Of a stretch of DNA of 22,170 bases, positions 5,985 to 14,098 are shown one piece after another. The DNA is from 2-01-FULL-33-17 sp964474375 (lineage in GTDB: Bacteria > Patescibacteriota > Minisyncoccia > Phycocordibacterales > UBA9973). Each line of letters starts with the position of its first letter. Positions within the stretch are counted from its first letter, which is position 1. The notes under the pieces were generated by a model. That model made no database searches. It was not told where the DNA came from and saw nothing but the letters and a program-made list of their open reading frames with translations. The translations under genes and the position numbers were made by a program. Location of the stretch: NCBI GenBank assembly GCA_964474375.1, contig CAYYSG010000012.1:1-22170 (forward strand), read 5' to 3'.

Positions 5985-6641
5985 CTAGTGAGCAATGCTT
6001 AGTCCAAATGCGTCACGTGCGCCGGATTCTATAAGAATCCGGCGCATTTCGTTAATAGTTCCGCCTGTTGTTGTAATGTCATCTATTATGATACACAAAG
6101 AATCTTGTATCATTTCTTTGTTGATAACTTCAAAAGTCCCAACAGGGCTTCGCAGGCGCTCCTTCCTGCTATGAATACTGGCTTGGGGTGTGCGGTCTTT
6201 TATTTTTTTAATTATTTTATTGCCCAGTATTATGCCTGTGCTTATTTTATATATTGAATTTGCTATTATTTCAGCTTGGTTGTAGCCACGAGCACGTAGT
6301 CTTTTGTTTGATATTGGTACTGGTAATAGTATAATGTTGCTGTAGTTGTTTAGCTCTACATATTCTGAAATAATATCTAGCATTGCATCATGCATTACTC
6401 GGTCAAATGCTTTTAGTCCCGCAAATTTATTCCTGTATTTTGCATCAGTTAAGATTTGCTTTATATACGGGTCTCTATATTCATAAAGAGCAAATATATA
6501 TTCAGGCAAATCATGTTCTGGGGGTTTTATATAAACTAAACAGCCTTTACATATTCGTAAACCTGACTTTTTGCAAATCTGGCATCGTTCATTTGTAATA
6601 ATCCTGTCCAGACTTTGAATTATCCAGTCCAAAGCTCGCAT
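5985..6641 (-). CDS. comF: ComF-family phosphoribosyltransferase-like protein
   Basis: A 218-residue protein with an N-terminal four-cysteine zinc site (C20-x2-C23, C31-x2-C34) followed by a type I phosphoribosyltransferase fold. The PRPP-binding loop is CIIIDDITTTGGTI (near residues 186-199), and RARGYNQAEIIA and DRTPQASIHSRKERL are conserved ComF stretches. ComF proteins act in the cytoplasm in natural DNA uptake, where they help process incoming single-stranded DNA. The type IV pilus locus starts divergently just beside it, consistent with competence, although other competence genes (comEA, comEC, dprA) are not in this window. The start is ATG at 6641 with a candidate -10 (TATAGT) 12 bases upstream. 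A GC-rich hairpin lies within its 3' end. Confidence 0.9.
   Translation of the reverse strand: MRALDWIIQSLDRIITNERCQICKKSGLRICKGCLVYIKPPEHDLPEYIFALYEYRDPYIKQILTDAKYRNKFAGLKAFDRVMHDAMLDIISEYVELNNYSNIILLPVPISNKRLRARGYNQAEIIANSIYKISTGIILGNKIIKKIKDRTPQASIHSRKERLRSPVGTFEVINKEMIQDSLCIIIDDITTTGGTINEMRRILIESGARDAFGLSIAH
6018..6046. terminator. Perfect GC-rich hairpin inside the 3' end of comF
   Basis: Two perfect 13-base arms (TGCGCCGGATTCT and its complement) enclose a 3-base loop, 46 bases past the stop of the peptidase gene and inside comF codons near its end. On the plus strand TTTCGTT follows, a weak T-tract. No other terminator is visible for the peptidase gene, so this may end its transcript. 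Confidence 0.5.
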
Positions 6642-6652
6642 AACTCTATGAT

Positions 6653-6658
6653 ACTATA
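6653..6658 (-). promoter_or_regulatory. Candidate -10 of comF
   Basis: TATAGT on the minus strand gives a predicted start near 6646, 5 bases before the comF ATG. An overlapping TATCAT (6653-6648) would start at the ATG itself. No good -35 is seen. Confidence 0.45.
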
Positions 6659-6667
6659 ATCCGTTTG

Positions 6668-6676
6668 TGATATACT
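6668..6676 (+). promoter_or_regulatory. Extended -10 of the pilM operon
   Basis: TG-A-TATACT matches the extended -10 form and predicts a start near 6683, 5 bases before the ATG at 6688. It lies divergent to the comF promoter in a 46-base gap. Because it sits downstream of the in-frame GTG at 6667, it argues against that longer start. Confidence 0.6.
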
Positions 6677-6687
6677 ATTATACGTAT

Positions 6688-7782
6688 ATGGCATTTATCG
6701 ATTCGTTGCAGGACAAACTATCTTCTCTTTTTAAAAAGAAGGAATCTTACCTTACTTCTGTGGGTATTGACATTGGTGCAACTAGTATAAAAGTCGTCCA
6801 ACTTTCCCTAAAGAACAACAAAATAATCCTGGATACTTATGGTGCTATTGCCACAGGTCCATACGCGGATATGCCTGTTGGTTCCAGTGCTACCCCAACT
6901 CCCGAGAAGATAGGCGAGGCTATAAAAGAACTAATCAAAGAATGCAAAATTGATATTAACAATATTGCTATGTCTTTACCCACTAGTGCTTGTCTTTTGA
7001 AAGACATAACAGTACCAGCATCAATTACTGATTCTGAAATGAAGACAGTTGTATCAACCGAAGCTAGGCGTGTCGTGCCAGTTCCCATAAACGACGTTGA
7101 TATTGATTGGCTCCCATTGCCAGCAGAAATTTTGCCTCCTAATGCAATAGATGCTAGTAAAAAGAATTTATTACTGGTTGCAGTGTCTCACGAAACACAA
7201 AAAAGAACTGCTTCATACGCAGCACTTGCCGATATTGTACCGCGAACATACGAAATAGAAATATTCTCCAGTATGCGCAGTGTTTATACTCACGAAAGAG
7301 CTCCTATTGTGCTCATTGATCTAGGGGGTAGCCATATAAAGGTCAGCATTATCCACGAAGGTTCAATGAGGCGCGCTATATCGCTGGATCGTGGTTTCAA
7401 TGAAATAGAAACAGCGCTTGTTTCGCAAGGTATGGATTTTATAACTGCTCGTAAAATAAAACACGGGGCTACTCTTGGAGGTGTAACTGAAAATGAAAAT
7501 ATAATCAATAATACCTATAAATCAATATTGTCTGATATTCAAAATGTTGTATCTGAATACGAAAAATATTCACATGCATCTCCTGTGCGTGCAGTATTAT
7601 TGGGTGGTGGTGCTGAAATGAATGGAATTGTTGAATTTACTCAGAATATTTTAGGTTTCTCTGTTGAAAAAAGTCATCCTTTTGAACGTACCGTAGTGCC
7701 TGATTTAGTCAAAGACATTATTCCTAGTATAGAACCAGAGTTCACCATTGCTACAGGTTTAGCAATGAGACTACTTGCATAA
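6688..7782 (+). CDS. pilM: Type IV pilus assembly protein PilM
   Basis: A 364-residue actin-like cytoplasmic ATPase-fold protein. Residues 24-40 carry the PilM signature SVGIDIGATSIKVVQLS (phosphate-1 loop). Later LIDLGGSHIKVSII and VLLGGGAEMNG are the second phosphate and adenosine motifs of the FtsA/PilM fold. PilM binds the cytoplasmic tail of PilN and joins it to the motor ATPases. It is the first gene of the pilus operon and is followed after 4 bases by the PilN-like gene. ATG 6688 is preferred over an upstream GTG at 6667 because the promoter lies between them. Length matches the family. Confidence 0.92.
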   Translation: MAFIDSLQDKLSSLFKKKESYLTSVGIDIGATSIKVVQLSLKNNKIILDTYGAIATGPYADMPVGSSATPTPEKIGEAIKELIKECKIDINNIAMSLPTSACLLKDITVPASITDSEMKTVVSTEARRVVPVPINDVDIDWLPLPAEILPPNAIDASKKNLLLVAVSHETQKRTASYAALADIVPRTYEIEIFSSMRSVYTHERAPIVLIDLGGSHIKVSIIHEGSMRRAISLDRGFNEIETALVSQGMDFITARKIKHGATLGGVTENENIINNTYKSILSDIQNVVSEYEKYSHASPVRAVLLGGGAEMNGIVEFTQNILGFSVEKSHPFERTVVPDLVKDIIPSIEPEFTIATGLAMRLLA

Positions 7783-7786
7783 TTTT

Positions 7787-8467
7787 ATGGAAATAAAAAA
7801 CAACACATTTATCCCACATGAATCTAAAAGAAGAACCAGTACTACTTTTGGTTCTGTAATGTTTGTACTCTCGATTGGGGTTTTTGTTGTGGTATTGGGT
7901 GTAGCCGGTTTTACTTATTTTTTGAGGACATCACTCGATTCTCAGATTGGTTCATATCAGGATAGTCTAAACAAAGCTAAAGAAAGATTCAATCAAGGTC
8001 TATCTGTTCGAACAATTGAAGAATTCGACAAACGTTTGCGTGCCAGTCGGGATATTTTATCCAAACATAAATCATTTACGGGTTTGCTAAATTTAGTGGA
8101 AAGAATAACATTGCAAAATGTACAGTTTACTTCTTTCTCATATATGGAAGCAGATTCTACTAGAAAAAATATAGTACGTTTGGTTGGGCGAGCACCTGAT
8201 TATAAAACTATCGCTGAACAAAGTGAACAATTTTCATTGGACGAAGAAGCTCGTCGTTATATTAGTGATGTTGTTTTTTCTAATCTAAATCTTGATACTA
8301 AAGACACTGGGCTTATAACCTTTGAAATTTCCATGACTGTAGATCCAGAATTTTTACTATATTCACGTTATGTTAATCCTGTTAACACTGGTTCTAATAT
8401 GGATGAAGTCATTACGGGAGTTGATACTAGTAGTCGAAATACTAATCCTAATATAAGAAACCAATAA
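7787..8467 (+). CDS. pilN: PilN-like inner-membrane platform protein
   Basis: A 226-residue bitopic protein: a short basic cytoplasmic tail (1-20), one membrane helix (about 21-46), a coiled-coil-like stretch (about 50-95) and a mixed alpha/beta domain to about 200, then a polar Ser/Asn/Thr-rich tail. PilN pairs with PilO in the membrane and its N-terminal tail contacts PilM. Sequence alone is not distinctive, so the call relies on topology and position (4 bases after pilM, 1 base before the PilO-like gene). The frame extends to a TTG at 7775 inside pilM, but ATG 7787 gives the normal short tail. Confidence 0.75.
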   Translation: MEIKNNTFIPHESKRRTSTTFGSVMFVLSIGVFVVVLGVAGFTYFLRTSLDSQIGSYQDSLNKAKERFNQGLSVRTIEEFDKRLRASRDILSKHKSFTGLLNLVERITLQNVQFTSFSYMEADSTRKNIVRLVGRAPDYKTIAEQSEQFSLDEEARRYISDVVFSNLNLDTKDTGLITFEISMTVDPEFLLYSRYVNPVNTGSNMDEVITGVDTSSRNTNPNIRNQ

Positions 8468-8468
8468 T

Positions 8469-9119
8469 ATGAAAACCATACTCTCTATTATTTTTTTTGC
8501 AGCTAGTATTGCTACTACTATGATGTTCATTGTGCCTCAGTATATGTGCGACAAATCTACTTGTGCATATGATGGTATTAAAAAATTAAGACTAAACAAA
8601 ATAGAATATTCTAGCGCTATGAAAAGTGCTCAGGATTTAGAATCCCGAAGAACTTCTCTTTCTGAAAGATATAATTCCATTTCAGCTGAAGAACGCCAAA
8701 GACTAGAAGACATGCTACCTAACAACGTGGACAACATCAAGCTAGTTTTAGAACTTGAAACTCTGGCTAAAAAATATGGTCTTGTTATTGAAAGTCCAAA
8801 GTTAGAAACAAAAATTGAATCAACAAAAACCGACACACCAACCAATTCCCAAGGTCAGGCAATTAGAGCTGACTCTGGTGGAACACCATCACTACCATAT
8901 GGTACTTTTACATTGGACTTTACTGTCAGAGCCACATACGCCAATGCTAAATTACTAGTAAGCGATATAGAAAGAAATCTAAGACTAATAGAACCAGTCG
9001 CACTAACTATCAAGGTCCCTGGTCCTAGTGATGTGGCTTCTACTACTAAAAAAACTGTTTACCCAGAAGGTGTTTATGATATTACAATGCGAGCTGTAAT
9101 TTACTATCTTAAAAATTAA
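8469..9119 (+). CDS. pilO: PilO-like inner-membrane platform protein
   Basis: A 216-residue protein with one N-terminal membrane helix (about 3-24), a coiled coil (about 38-80, with ESRRTSLSERYNSISAEERQ) and a C-terminal domain after LPNNVDNIKLVLELETLAKKYGL, a stretch typical of PilO/GspM-type ferredoxin-like domains. A linker rich in Ser, Thr and Pro (about 112-140) separates the two parts. PilO partners PilN to align the pilus machine. It lies 1 base after pilN. Two cysteines (27, 32) just outside the membrane could pair. The call is from topology and gene order. Confidence 0.75.
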   Translation: MKTILSIIFFAASIATTMMFIVPQYMCDKSTCAYDGIKKLRLNKIEYSSAMKSAQDLESRRTSLSERYNSISAEERQRLEDMLPNNVDNIKLVLELETLAKKYGLVIESPKLETKIESTKTDTPTNSQGQAIRADSGGTPSLPYGTFTLDFTVRATYANAKLLVSDIERNLRLIEPVALTIKVPGPSDVASTTKKTVYPEGVYDITMRAVIYYLKN

Positions 9120-9121
9120 TT

Positions 9122-9751
9122 ATGTCTAAAAAAGTTGTATTCATCGTCATAGGAATAATCGTCATAGGAATAATTTTATTTTCTGTGAAATCCAAAGGTA
9201 ACGTGCCAGCCGGGGATGATGGTATTGTTGCTACTACTGAATCAAACTTGGGTAATGATTTTATAAAGGCATTACTAGGTGTTAATACTATTTCTTTAGA
9301 TATTAGTTTGTTTAATTCACCTGTGTTCAATTCTTTAAATTCCTCAGGGGCGTATGTTAACCCTATGCCGGAAAAAGGTAGAATTGACCCATTTTCTAAA
9401 ATCGGCAATACCGCCAATATTATTAGCAACTCAGGGGAGAATGCTTCTTCTAGTTCACGTGATATTAGTTTAGGTGTAAATCAAATAGGCAATGCTGAAA
9501 TTATAGTTTCAAAAATAACAACAACTACTGCTAGTATTGCTATCCGAGGCTTGTCCCAAGGTGACAAAGTCTCAGCTATTCTTTTAGGATCGAATGATTC
9601 ATTAATTACATTGCCTAGTTTTACATACAAATCAGATACTGGCGATTTTACTTCTGTTGCTACTGGTCTTACTTCTAAAATAACCTATACTGTTCGAATA
9701 CAAACCCCTCTATCTAGTGCTGGATTACAAGCTGAATTTACAACAAGATAA
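9122..9751 (+). CDS. PilP-position membrane-anchored protein with Fn3-like domain
   Basis: A 209-residue protein with one N-terminal membrane helix (about 4-22), a stretch SLFNSPVFNSL, then PEKGRIDPFSKIG at 83-95, and a C-terminal beta-rich region (about 125-209) that reads like a fibronectin type III-type sandwich (SIAIRGL, YTVRIQT). It sits where pilP lies in the pilMNOP order, and the RIDPF segment recalls the RDPF motif of PilP, but PilP is a lipoprotein that contacts the secretin PilQ and no secretin or lipobox is seen here. It may be a secretin-free counterpart that completes the PilN-PilO platform. The membrane helix contains a perfect tandem duplication of 15 bases. Function is inferred from position only. 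Confidence 0.6.
   Translation: MSKKVVFIVIGIIVIGIILFSVKSKGNVPAGDDGIVATTESNLGNDFIKALLGVNTISLDISLFNSPVFNSLNSSGAYVNPMPEKGRIDPFSKIGNTANIISNSGENASSSSRDISLGVNQIGNAEIIVSKITTTTASIAIRGLSQGDKVSAILLGSNDSLITLPSFTYKSDTGDFTSVATGLTSKITYTVRIQTPLSSAGLQAEFTTR
9145..9174 (+). repeat. Tandem 15-base duplication in a membrane-helix coding region
   Basis: CGTCATAGGAATAAT occurs twice with no interval. It encodes a repeated V-I-G-I-I and lengthens the membrane helix by five residues without shifting the frame. Such a repeat can expand or contract by slippage. Confidence 0.8.
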
Positions 9752-9753
9752 TC

Positions 9754-11633
9754 ATGAATGATATAAATATTTTTATTCGCTCTGGTTTGATTACACCCGA
9801 ATCAGCTAAAAAAATAGAAGAAATAGCCAAGACTAATTTTAACGGCGATATTGCAGAAGCCCTGATTAAATCAGGTATTACCGAGGAAAATATTCTTGCT
9901 GCAATATCTACTGAATATGGAATACCTTATACCGTAAAAGAACCTAGTGAAATAACAAACGAAGCTATATCTTTTATAACAGAATCATCTGTTTCAGAAT
10001 ACGGAATTGTTCCATTAGGAATCAAAGACGGTATTTTGGAAATTGGTATTACTAATCCTAATATTCCTGGAATTAAAGAAGCTATTCGTTTCATCAGTGA
10101 AAATAAAAACATACCTTATAAATTATTTATCGTATCAAACAGGCTTTGGAAGTCCATCTTGGCTCGTTATAGTGGCGTAGGGAATATAGCGGACGATGCA
10201 TTAAAGCAAGTCTCACGGAACTCGTCTGGCGAAGAATCTGATTTACTTAAAATAACAAACGAGGAAACAAAACCAGTAGACGTAAGTGCCACAAAAGAAG
10301 ACGCTCCAATGAGGCGAGTTCTTTCTACTATTATTCGAGATGCTATTTCTGTAGGAGCTTCGGATATTCATATGGAAAATACTGGTAAAATGGTACGTGT
10401 ACGGTATCGTGTTGATGGCACACTTGAAACTAAAACTACTATTCCCAGTGAAGCCGCAGCATCACTTGTGGCACTAGTTAAACTAAATGCAAAGTTACTA
10501 CTAGATGAGCACCGTAAGCCTCAAGATGGGAGTTTCTCTGTTGTGTATCAAAACCGTAAAGTTGATTTACGTATTTCAACTTTGCCAGCGTACTATGGTG
10601 AAAAAGTCGTCATCCGTATATTGGATACTTCTTCAGGTGTATTTGAACTAAATGAAATCCGAATGAATCAAACTCATTTGGATATTATGAAAAAAGCTTT
10701 GTCTCGCCCATACGGACTGATTCTCGTTACAGGTCCGACAGGGTCCGGTAAATCAACCACACTTTACGCGATGCTCTCTGAGCTCGACAGGGAAACCCAA
10801 AATATTGTTTCTTTAGAAGATCCTGTGGAATATCATATTGATGGTATTACTCAGTCTCAAGTCCACAGTGCGATTGGTTATACATTTGCTACAGGTTTGC
10901 GGTCAATACTCCGTCAAGACCCAGATGTAATAATGGTCGGGGAAATACGTGATAAAGAAACAGCCGAGCTAGCTATTCAAGCTGCTCTTACTGGGCACTT
11001 GGTATTAGCGACTTTGCATACGAATAATGCAGTAGGCGCAGTCCCACGTCTTATTGATANNNNNNNNNNNNNNNNNNNNNNNNNNNNNNNNNNNNNNNNN
11101 NNNNNNNNNNNNNNNNNNNNNNNNNNNNNNNNNNNNNNNNNNNNNNNNNNNNNNNNNNNTTAGCGACTTTGCATACGAATAATGCAGTAGGCGCAGTCCC
11201 ACGTCTTATTGATATGGGTATTGACCCGTATTTAATAGCCCCAACTTTGATACTGTCTGTTGCTCAGCGTCTAACCAAGACTTTTGCTAGTGATGCGAAT
11301 AAAAAACCTGTTGAAATCCCCGAAACTATAATGCATTTATATAACGAGAGTACTGCTGATTTACCAGAAGAATTTAAGAAAGACTTACCAAAGCCAGAAT
11401 CCATTTATGAGCCTATATTATCGTCTGACCACCCAACTGGACTAGCTGGGCGTATGCCGGTTTTTGAAATGTTTCCTATTGATACCGAAATGCAACACCT
11501 GATATTGTCGAACCCTAAAGAGGACGAAATATACAAGCTAGCAAGGCAAAAGGGCATGCTAACTATGAAAGAAGATGCTTTTATTAAAGCCTTTGCTGGA
11601 AAGATACCAATTAAAGAGGTATACTCTTTATAG
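9754..11633 (+). CDS. pilB: Type IV pilus extension ATPase PilB (split by assembly gap)
   Basis: A GspE/PilB secretion ATPase that powers pilus extension from the cytoplasm. Residues 1-150 form the N-terminal GspE_N-like domain. The motor carries Walker A GPTGSGKST (327-335, K333), an Asp box (VSLEDPVEY), Walker B MVGEIRD (E397) and a His box (LATLHTN). The gene is interrupted at codon 436 by 100 Ns. The 55 bases before and after the gap are identical, and joining them once gives an uninterrupted frame of 574 residues (...VPRLID-MGIDPYL...), a normal PilB length. As written, the gap plus duplicate adds 155 bases and breaks the frame. The region after AQRLTKTF has no cysteine, so the four-cysteine zinc site found in many PilB/GspE proteins is missing. 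It starts 2 bases after the preceding gene. Confidence 0.93.
11060..11159. other. Assembly gap (100 Ns)
   Basis: Exactly 100 unresolved bases, a conventional scaffold filler length, inside pilB. The flanks are identical over 55 bases (11005-11059 and 11160-11214), so the true gap size is most simply minus 55: the two contigs overlap. Confidence 0.97.
11160..11214 (+). repeat. Second copy of the 55-base contig-end overlap
   Basis: This segment repeats 11005-11059 exactly, from TTAGCGACTTTGC to CTTATTGATA. Both copies encode the same part of the PilB motor, from the His box to VPRLID. A 55-base exact overlap fits a de Bruijn assembly that used a k-mer length of 55. It is not a biological repeat as far as can be judged. 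Confidence 0.9.
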
Positions 11634-11668
11634 GTTTCTATCATTTAAAAGACTTTAATTCGTGAAAA

Positions 11669-12730
11669 ATGGACTATAAACAAAATTTAAATCAATTATT
11701 AGCTGAACTCGATAACAGAAATGCATCAGATATACATTTCAACGTAGGCAAGCCTCCTTCTGTTCGGATTGATGGGCTTTTGACTTTTGTTGAAGGGCAG
11801 GATTCATTAAGTCTAGATGATGTAAATGAATATCTAAATTTAATGCTAAAAGATAACGAGCTTGCGGAATTCAAACAAGTTCATGATTTAGATTTTTCTT
11901 TTACATCTGATTCCAGTGTTCGATTTCGTGGTAATGCATATGTTGAAAGTAGTAATACTGCTATTGCGCTACGCCGTGTACCCAAAGTAAAAACCATTGA
12001 TGAGCTTGGTTTACCTGAAATTCTAAAAAGTTTTGCAATGCAAAAGCAAGGATTCTTTTTAGTTGTTGGGCCTATGGGGCAAGGTAAGTCAACAACAATG
12101 GCTGCAATGGTAGAAGAAATAAATCTAAAAGAACCAGCGCACATCGTTACGGTGGAAGATCCTGTGGAATTTGATTTCGAACCAAAGAAGTCCGTAATAG
12201 ACCAAAGAGAAGTTGGCCGAGATACTGAATCATTCGACACGGCTATGAAGTCAATTTTCCGCGAAGATGTAAATGTTATTTTAATAGGTGAAATGCGCAC
12301 ACACGAAACAATGGCTGCGGCTGTTACTGCTGCCGAAACAGGACACCTAGTTATATCAACACTCCACACAAATACTGCTGCACAAACAATCGATCGTATC
12401 ATTGATTCTTTCCCAGGTGAACAACAGGATCAAATTCGTCTACAGCTAGCTTCGTCTTTGATTGGTATTCTTTCACAAAGACTAGTTCCAAAAATAAACG
12501 GTGGGCGAGCATTGGCGTATGAACTACTAGTTGCAACTCCTGCGGTGTCTAATCTAATTCGCGAAAAACGTACCCACGAAGTACCTGTACTAATAGAAAC
12601 AGGTACAGACCATGGTATGGTGGACATGAATAAAACCCTGCTTGATCTTATTGAAAAAGGTGAAGTTTCTTTAGAAACTGCTCTTGAATATTCAACCAAC
12701 CCTGACTCACTAAAGTCTAGATACGTATAA
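11669..12730 (+). CDS. pilT: Twitching-motility retraction ATPase PilT
   Basis: A 353-residue PilT/PilU-type hexameric ATPase that pulls pilin subunits back into the membrane. The N-terminal PAS-like domain begins with ASDIHFNVGKPPSVRIDG. The motor has Walker A GPMGQGKST (134-142, K140), Asp box VTVEDPVEF (160-168), Walker B ILIGEMR (E208) and His box STLHTN (230-235). The C-terminal AVSNLIREKRTHEV corresponds to the AIRNLIRE retraction motif of PilT, with Ser replacing Arg. The length matches the family and is shorter than PilB because the GspE_N domain is absent. It lies 35 bases after pilB and 9 before pilC. Its presence means the pili are probably retractile, which fits DNA uptake or surface movement. 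Confidence 0.92.
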   Translation: MDYKQNLNQLLAELDNRNASDIHFNVGKPPSVRIDGLLTFVEGQDSLSLDDVNEYLNLMLKDNELAEFKQVHDLDFSFTSDSSVRFRGNAYVESSNTAIALRRVPKVKTIDELGLPEILKSFAMQKQGFFLVVGPMGQGKSTTMAAMVEEINLKEPAHIVTVEDPVEFDFEPKKSVIDQREVGRDTESFDTAMKSIFREDVNVILIGEMRTHETMAAAVTAAETGHLVISTLHTNTAAQTIDRIIDSFPGEQQDQIRLQLASSLIGILSQRLVPKINGGRALAYELLVATPAVSNLIREKRTHEVPVLIETGTDHGMVDMNKTLLDLIEKGEVSLETALEYSTNPDSLKSRYV

Positions 12731-12739
12731 TAATTTTTT

Positions 12740-13945
12740 ATGAAGATTTTCGAATACCAAGGTTTATCAAATGCAGGCGAACGCCAAATGGGTCGCATTG
12801 AATCTGTATCAAAAGATACAGCTATTGAAACATTGCAACACCGGGGTATTGTTATTACTTCAATAAAAGAATCTGGTGAAAGTTCTGAAAAAAAGTTCTT
12901 AAACTTTTTAAACAAAGTCCCTGCTAAAGAAGTCGTATTTATGGCAAGACAAATCTCGACTTTGTTTGAAGCCAATGTTTCAGCTTACAAAGCCTTTACT
13001 TTGATTTCCGAACAAGCTGCAAACCCATTGCTTAAAGAACAGCTTCGTAGTGTTACGAATGATCTCGCATCGGGGACTACTATATCCCAAGCACTGTCGC
13101 AATATCCAGAAACATTTTCAAACTTCTTTGTTAACATGGTCCGCGCAGGGGAAGAATCAGGTAAACTTTCAGAAACTTTTGTTTTTTTAGCTGACTACAT
13201 GGAACGCCAGTATGAACTTAGTCGAAAGACTCGTAATGCTCTTATTTATCCGGTGTTTGTTATTGTGACTTTTTTTGCTGTGATGGTCCTAATGATGAGA
13301 TTCATTATTCCAAAATTGGGCGAAATGATAACTCAGTCCGGTCAAGCAGTACCAGTTTATACCAAGGTTGTCCTTGCCATATCTCAATTCTTTGTTGATT
13401 ATGGATTACTCATGCTGATTTTTTTCATTTGTTTTGTTGTTATGGCGGTGTTGTTTCTCCGAAGTGGTAAAGGTCAAGAATGGAAAGATAGAGCCAAGCT
13501 AACTGCTCCTGCTATCAAGAGTTTGTACCAAAAATTATACTTAGCTCGTATTGCGGATAATCTCGACACTATGCTTTCATCGGGTATTCCAATCATTCGT
13601 ACCTTGGAAGTTACTTCAAATGTTGTCGGTAATAAAATATACGAAAACATAATCAACGAAGTAGCCGAAGAAGTCAAAGCTGGAATTAATCTTTCGACTG
13701 CTCTTAGTAAACACAAAGAAATGCCAATCATGCTTTCACAAATGGTTCGCGTTGGCGAAGAAACAGGTAAACTAGGTCAAGTATTAAGAACATTAGGTAA
13801 ATTTTACCGTCGCGAAGTCGACCAAGCAGTTGATACTATAGTCGCGCTCATTGAACCAATCATGATAGTTGTACTTGGTTTTGGTGTCGGAATACTTTTG
13901 GTATCAGTACTAATGCCAATTTATAATTTGGCATCAGGTATATAA
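12740..13945 (+). CDS. pilC: Type IV pilus platform protein PilC
   Basis: A 401-residue inner-membrane platform protein of the GspF/PilC family that couples motor rotation to pilin insertion. The N-terminal domain (1-45) is followed by two GspF repeats. The first has FMARQISTLFEANVSAYKAF at 67-86 and VRAGEESGKL at 134-142. The second has LARIADNLDTMLSSGIPI at 268-285 and VRVGEETGKL at 337-345. Membrane segments lie at about 170-190, 221-240 and 372-394. Length and repeats are normal. It ends the pilM-pilC transcript; no hairpin terminator follows, and a 153-base gap with the pilin promoter comes next. Confidence 0.93.
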   Translation: MKIFEYQGLSNAGERQMGRIESVSKDTAIETLQHRGIVITSIKESGESSEKKFLNFLNKVPAKEVVFMARQISTLFEANVSAYKAFTLISEQAANPLLKEQLRSVTNDLASGTTISQALSQYPETFSNFFVNMVRAGEESGKLSETFVFLADYMERQYELSRKTRNALIYPVFVIVTFFAVMVLMMRFIIPKLGEMITQSGQAVPVYTKVVLAISQFFVDYGLLMLIFFICFVVMAVLFLRSGKGQEWKDRAKLTAPAIKSLYQKLYLARIADNLDTMLSSGIPIIRTLEVTSNVVGNKIYENIINEVAEEVKAGINLSTALSKHKEMPIMLSQMVRVGEETGKLGQVLRTLGKFYRREVDQAVDTIVALIEPIMIVVLGFGVGILLVSVLMPIYNLASGI

Positions 13946-13957
13946 AAAATAAAATAG

Positions 13958-13966
13958 TTATCCACA
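13958..13966 (+). promoter_or_regulatory. Perfect DnaA-box match upstream of the pilin gene
   Basis: TTATCCACA equals the high-affinity DnaA box. It is single, 13 bases past the pilC stop, and a 7-base inverted repeat (TGTTGTA/TACAACA, 13971-13997) follows. One match can occur by chance in a window this size; no cluster is seen, so this is not proposed as an origin. Confidence 0.3.
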
Positions 13967-14046
13967 TTTTTGTTGTATTAATATATTTAGTACAACATAA
14001 AATGGTACAATATATGTAATACTCATCTTGTCGATTGTATTATGTC

Positions 14047-14076
14047 TTAACATAACTCGCGTGAGTACATTATAAT
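14047..14076 (+). promoter_or_regulatory. Promoter of the major pilin gene
   Basis: TTAACA (14047-14052, five of six) and a perfect TATAAT (14071-14076) are 18 bases apart, predicting a start near 14083 and a 16-base A/T-only-like leader without Shine-Dalgarno. The spacer carries ACTC-GCGT-GAGT symmetry. A second candidate, TG-G-TACAAT at 14003-14011, would give a leader of about 80 bases. Confidence 0.65.
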
Positions 14077-14098
14077 TAGTATTTTTTTATTTATACGT

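Noticed and set aside
6667..6687. GTG start giving pilM seven extra residues (MIYYYTY)
   Set aside because: The extended -10 element sits inside this stretch, so it would not be transcribed. ATG 6688 starts the usual N-terminus.
11005..11214. True tandem duplication or frameshifted pilB pseudogene
   Set aside because: The copies are identical, lie exactly at the edges of a 100-N filler, and rejoin to an intact PilB. An assembly overlap is the simplest explanation.
13958..13966. Replication origin suggested by a perfect DnaA box
   Set aside because: Only one box is present, with no dnaA or dnaN gene nearby and no box cluster or AT-rich unwinding array.
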